A stretch of DNA of 64,000 bases from Pontibacterium sp049599735 (GTDB taxonomy: Bacteria > Pseudomonadota > Gammaproteobacteria > Pseudomonadales > Balneatricaceae). Within the stretch, counting starts at the first letter, position 1; every line of letters begins with the position of its first letter. Location of the stretch: assembly GCA_049599735.1 (NCBI GenBank), contig JBMYOX010000007.1:18798-82797 (forward strand), written 5' to 3'. Made by a program: the position numbers and the translations under genes. Below, one piece after another: positions 62,076 through 64,000 of this stretch. Below the pieces are notes generated by a model. The model saw only the letters and a list, made by a program, of their open reading frames with translations, made no database searches and was not told the DNA's origin.

Positions 62076-63884
62076 GAGGCTGTCGGATTAGACATTTTGA
62101 CGTAAAAATATCCATCTACCGCAGCCCGATCCTGTTTGTTTTAGCGTTTTGACTGAAGCGATTGGTTATTTACTCCCCAGTTCAAACACACTGTATTTAT
62201 CTTCTCAGCACGGTATAGCCGCGACCCCAGCCATATCAGGCCACTTAATGCCTTAATTCGCCCTTCGTCGCGATCTTCTCGATATTGTGTACCATGCAGT
62301 ACATTAACCACTGGGCATTAACCTTGTTTTTGCCTCTGAGCGAGAAGCGTTTCAGACCTTTATTCGTTTCTAAGTTGCCGAACACCGGTTCAACTGTACC
62401 TAAACGCTTGCTGTAAACATATCGCCCCATCGGGCTATCGATTTTCTCTTTCATCCGGGCCATAAAACTGACTTCTGGTTTATTCGCTTGCGGATAGAAG
62501 CTGACCTGACAGCCTTCTTGTTGATTCTGTTTTCGCAGGCATTGGCCTTTGAGCGGGCATACCCGGCACTGTTTGCGATAGCCCTGGAAACGAATCACAT
62601 CACGACCTTTGATCTGACCTTTTAGGTTTAACCACATTGCGTTGCCCGCCGGGCAGCGGCACGTTTCAGTCACCGGATCATAATCAAAGTCTGCTGGGAT
62701 AAAACGGTTTATACGATTGCCCCGCGCTTTCCGGCGTTTCGCCTGCTGTTCGGTGTAGGTCGTAGAATCGATAAAACGCGGATCACGTTTACGGAACTGG
62801 TTATCAGCTATATAACCGTCGATGCCCAAGCGGTAAATCATCTTCATATTGGCTTCACTGTGGAAGCCGCTATCCGCTGTAATCCGGGCTGTTTTGAGGA
62901 TCTGTGTATCGGGCTTCTTGAACGCTCTGAACTGTCGGCGGATACCAAAGAGCATGGGCCTTAAGGTGTGTTGTTCCTGGCCTGCACCATAGGCTTCGGC
63001 GTGAACGATAATTTGGTGTTTGCTATCCACCGCCGCCACGCCATTGTAGCCCTGTATCACGCCTTTGGCGGTTTTCATTTTAGCGCTTTCGTTGTCGGTA
63101 ATGTTGCTTTTAACGGGGCGGCTACGCTGTCCGAGCCGTTCAGGTTCGGTCGCTAAGTGCTTTTTTATTTTAGCGGAGACCTCTTCCAACTTTTTAATCT
63201 GAGCCTGTTGCCGTGCGGTAATCTCGGGGTCTTGCTCTACCGTGTCGCTGCTCTGGTGGGCATTGAGCATACGGGCAACTGCACGTTCAATTTTGGCTTG
63301 TTGACGGTTCAGTTCTGCTCGTGTGCCGCTCCATTCTTTTGACGCATTGGAGGGCATTTTGCAACCATCGATGGCGAACATTTCACGACCAATCAGATTC
63401 ATGCCATCACAGACCATCAAGACCTGGGTAAAGAGCGGTGCGATAACATCGTCCATCCGCCTAATAAACTCAGCAATCGTGCTGTGGTGCGGCTGGCTAT
63501 CGGCGGACAGCGCCATAAACAAAACATTCTCTCGACACGACCGAGCAATTTTACGACTGCTCGTAATACCTCGAGAGTACGCGAATAAGACAATCTTCAG
63601 CAGGATAGCGGGATCGTAGGCGGGAGCGCCGTTATAGTCATTGCGATAACGGGATTCAAACATCGCCATATCAAGGTCATTATCGACTACATGACTCAGC
63701 GTATATTCAAAGGTGCCAGGCTGGATCTGATCCGCAAAACGCAACGGAATCATCTTGGTCTGGTTGTAGTCGTAGTGTTTGTACCGTGCCATCCCTTGCA
63801 CCATCAGCTGTAAAGTTCTTTTAATCGATTGTACCGGCAGCTTGTCCCGAAAACCAAGGGCTGTCGGACTTATCCGACAGCCTC
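62076..63884 (-). mobile_element. complete IS1182-type insertion sequence
   Basis: The element is bounded by inverted repeats GAGGCTGTCGGATTAG (left) and GAGGCTGTCGGATAAG (right, read on the other strand), 15 of 16 matching. It encloses a full transposase gene. AAC flanks both ends (62073-62075 and 63885-63887), a possible short target duplication. At the right end the terminal sequence is itself mirrored (CTGTCGGA-CTTA-TCCGACAG), forming a hairpin. Confidence 0.8.
62245..63804 (-). CDS. IS1182-family transposase
   Basis: A 519-residue DDE transposase. The N-terminal DUF772-type domain (AYDPAILLKIVLFAYSRGIT, HHSTIAEFIRR) is followed by the catalytic region (GREMFAIDGCKMPSN with the first Asp; ARITADSGFHSEANMKM with the second) and a C-terminal DDE_Tnp_1 part including RMKEKIDSPMGRYVYSKRLG and the terminal GNLETNKGLKRFSLRGKNKV. 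A cysteine-rich segment (CRCPAGN, CRVCPLKGQC) is usual for the family. It appears intact and may be active. The start could be at 63804 or 12 bp inside (MARYKH). Confidence 0.92.
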   Translation of the reverse strand: MVQGMARYKHYDYNQTKMIPLRFADQIQPGTFEYTLSHVVDNDLDMAMFESRYRNDYNGAPAYDPAILLKIVLFAYSRGITSSRKIARSCRENVLFMALSADSQPHHSTIAEFIRRMDDVIAPLFTQVLMVCDGMNLIGREMFAIDGCKMPSNASKEWSGTRAELNRQQAKIERAVARMLNAHQSSDTVEQDPEITARQQAQIKKLEEVSAKIKKHLATEPERLGQRSRPVKSNITDNESAKMKTAKGVIQGYNGVAAVDSKHQIIVHAEAYGAGQEQHTLRPMLFGIRRQFRAFKKPDTQILKTARITADSGFHSEANMKMIYRLGIDGYIADNQFRKRDPRFIDSTTYTEQQAKRRKARGNRINRFIPADFDYDPVTETCRCPAGNAMWLNLKGQIKGRDVIRFQGYRKQCRVCPLKGQCLRKQNQQEGCQVSFYPQANKPEVSFMARMKEKIDSPMGRYVYSKRLGTVEPVFGNLETNKGLKRFSLRGKNKVNAQWLMYCMVHNIEKIATKGELRH

Positions 63885-63948
63885 AACGCCTCGCGCACGG
63901 GCGAGCAACGCGAGTCCAGCCCGCTTGCGGGCGAATGTGGCGCGCCTT

Positions 63949-64000
63949 GTGTACGCCCAGCATGGGCATGAACTAATGAGGTGAAAGTCCTCTGTAGGAA
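63949..64000 (+). mobile_element. 5' end of a group II intron (partial)
   Basis: GTGTACGCCCAGCATGGGC followed by AACTAATGAGGTGAAAGTCC and TCTGTAGGAA matches the start of bacterial group II introns (5' GUGYG-like end, then the domain I GGUGAAAGUCC segment). It runs off the right edge. Just upstream lies a GCCCGC-TT-GCGGGC hairpin, as expected for class C introns, which insert after terminator-like stems. Confidence 0.62.

Overview
The window looks like a chromosomal segment of a marine, sulfur-oxidising gammaproteobacterium, probably Oceanospirillales-like. The reasons are the gene families present (EpmC, TrmN6, DUF2986, DUF1127), the sox thiosulfate-oxidation cluster, and GC-moderate coding with frequent TTG/GTG starts. 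This placement is inference from family content, not a database result.

Layout. 1-9.5 kb: pdxB, a small WGR-like protein, a chemoreceptor with an unusual C-terminal sensory domain, a stand-alone trpB, a decayed P2-type phage tail island (about 4.85-6.2 kb), a DMT transporter, a CobW-family GTPase, and a membrane protein translationally coupled to a SCO protein. 9.5-10.8 kb: epmC and a coupled lipoprotein. 10.8-17.7 kb, all on the minus strand: soxCD, a terminator, soxXYZA plus a SoxK-like gene, a second hairpin, then soxB. This encodes the periplasmic thiosulfate-oxidising complex including the SoxCD sulfane dehydrogenase. 18.2-20 kb: an enoyl-CoA hydratase-family enzyme and a LuxR-type regulator without a luxI.

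20.5-35.2 kb: one gene of 14.7 kb (4889 residues). It carries 42 copies of a ~57-residue beta-strand repeat arranged in six sets of exactly seven, two nearly identical ELWxYDP repeat domains, many cadherin-like (tandem-95) domains and a C-terminal dockerin-like module. A 2,192-bp tract is repeated at an offset of 4,908 bp with essentially no differences, while its flanks in the same register have diverged, which is the signature of gene conversion. This is the most unusual object in the window.

35.6-47 kb: a glycine/serine one-carbon locus. sdaA-glyA-gcvH-gcvP run leftwards; an XRE-cupin regulator, gcvT, lipA, an unknown gene and thrB run rightwards. An identical palindromic box (TTTCCTATTGGAAAC) lies in the divergent sdaA/regulator promoter region and again upstream of gcvT, so the XRE-cupin protein probably controls both arms. 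The gcvT leader also folds into a perfect three-way junction that does not match the glycine riboswitch.

47-61 kb: ordinary housekeeping and accessory genes: a FecR-domain protein, uvrB, an aspartate-type aminotransferase, LysR, GNAT, M48 peptidase/LemA, DUF2986, a DUF2306 gene broken by one stop, LysE, DUF1835, DUF2164, TrmN6, DUF1127 and a MocR regulator. 61-64 kb is a mobile-element zone: an IS110-type transposase fragment, an AT-rich lipoprotein, a complete IS1182-type element and, at the right edge, what looks like the 5' end of a group II intron. No tRNA, rRNA or CRISPR array was seen.
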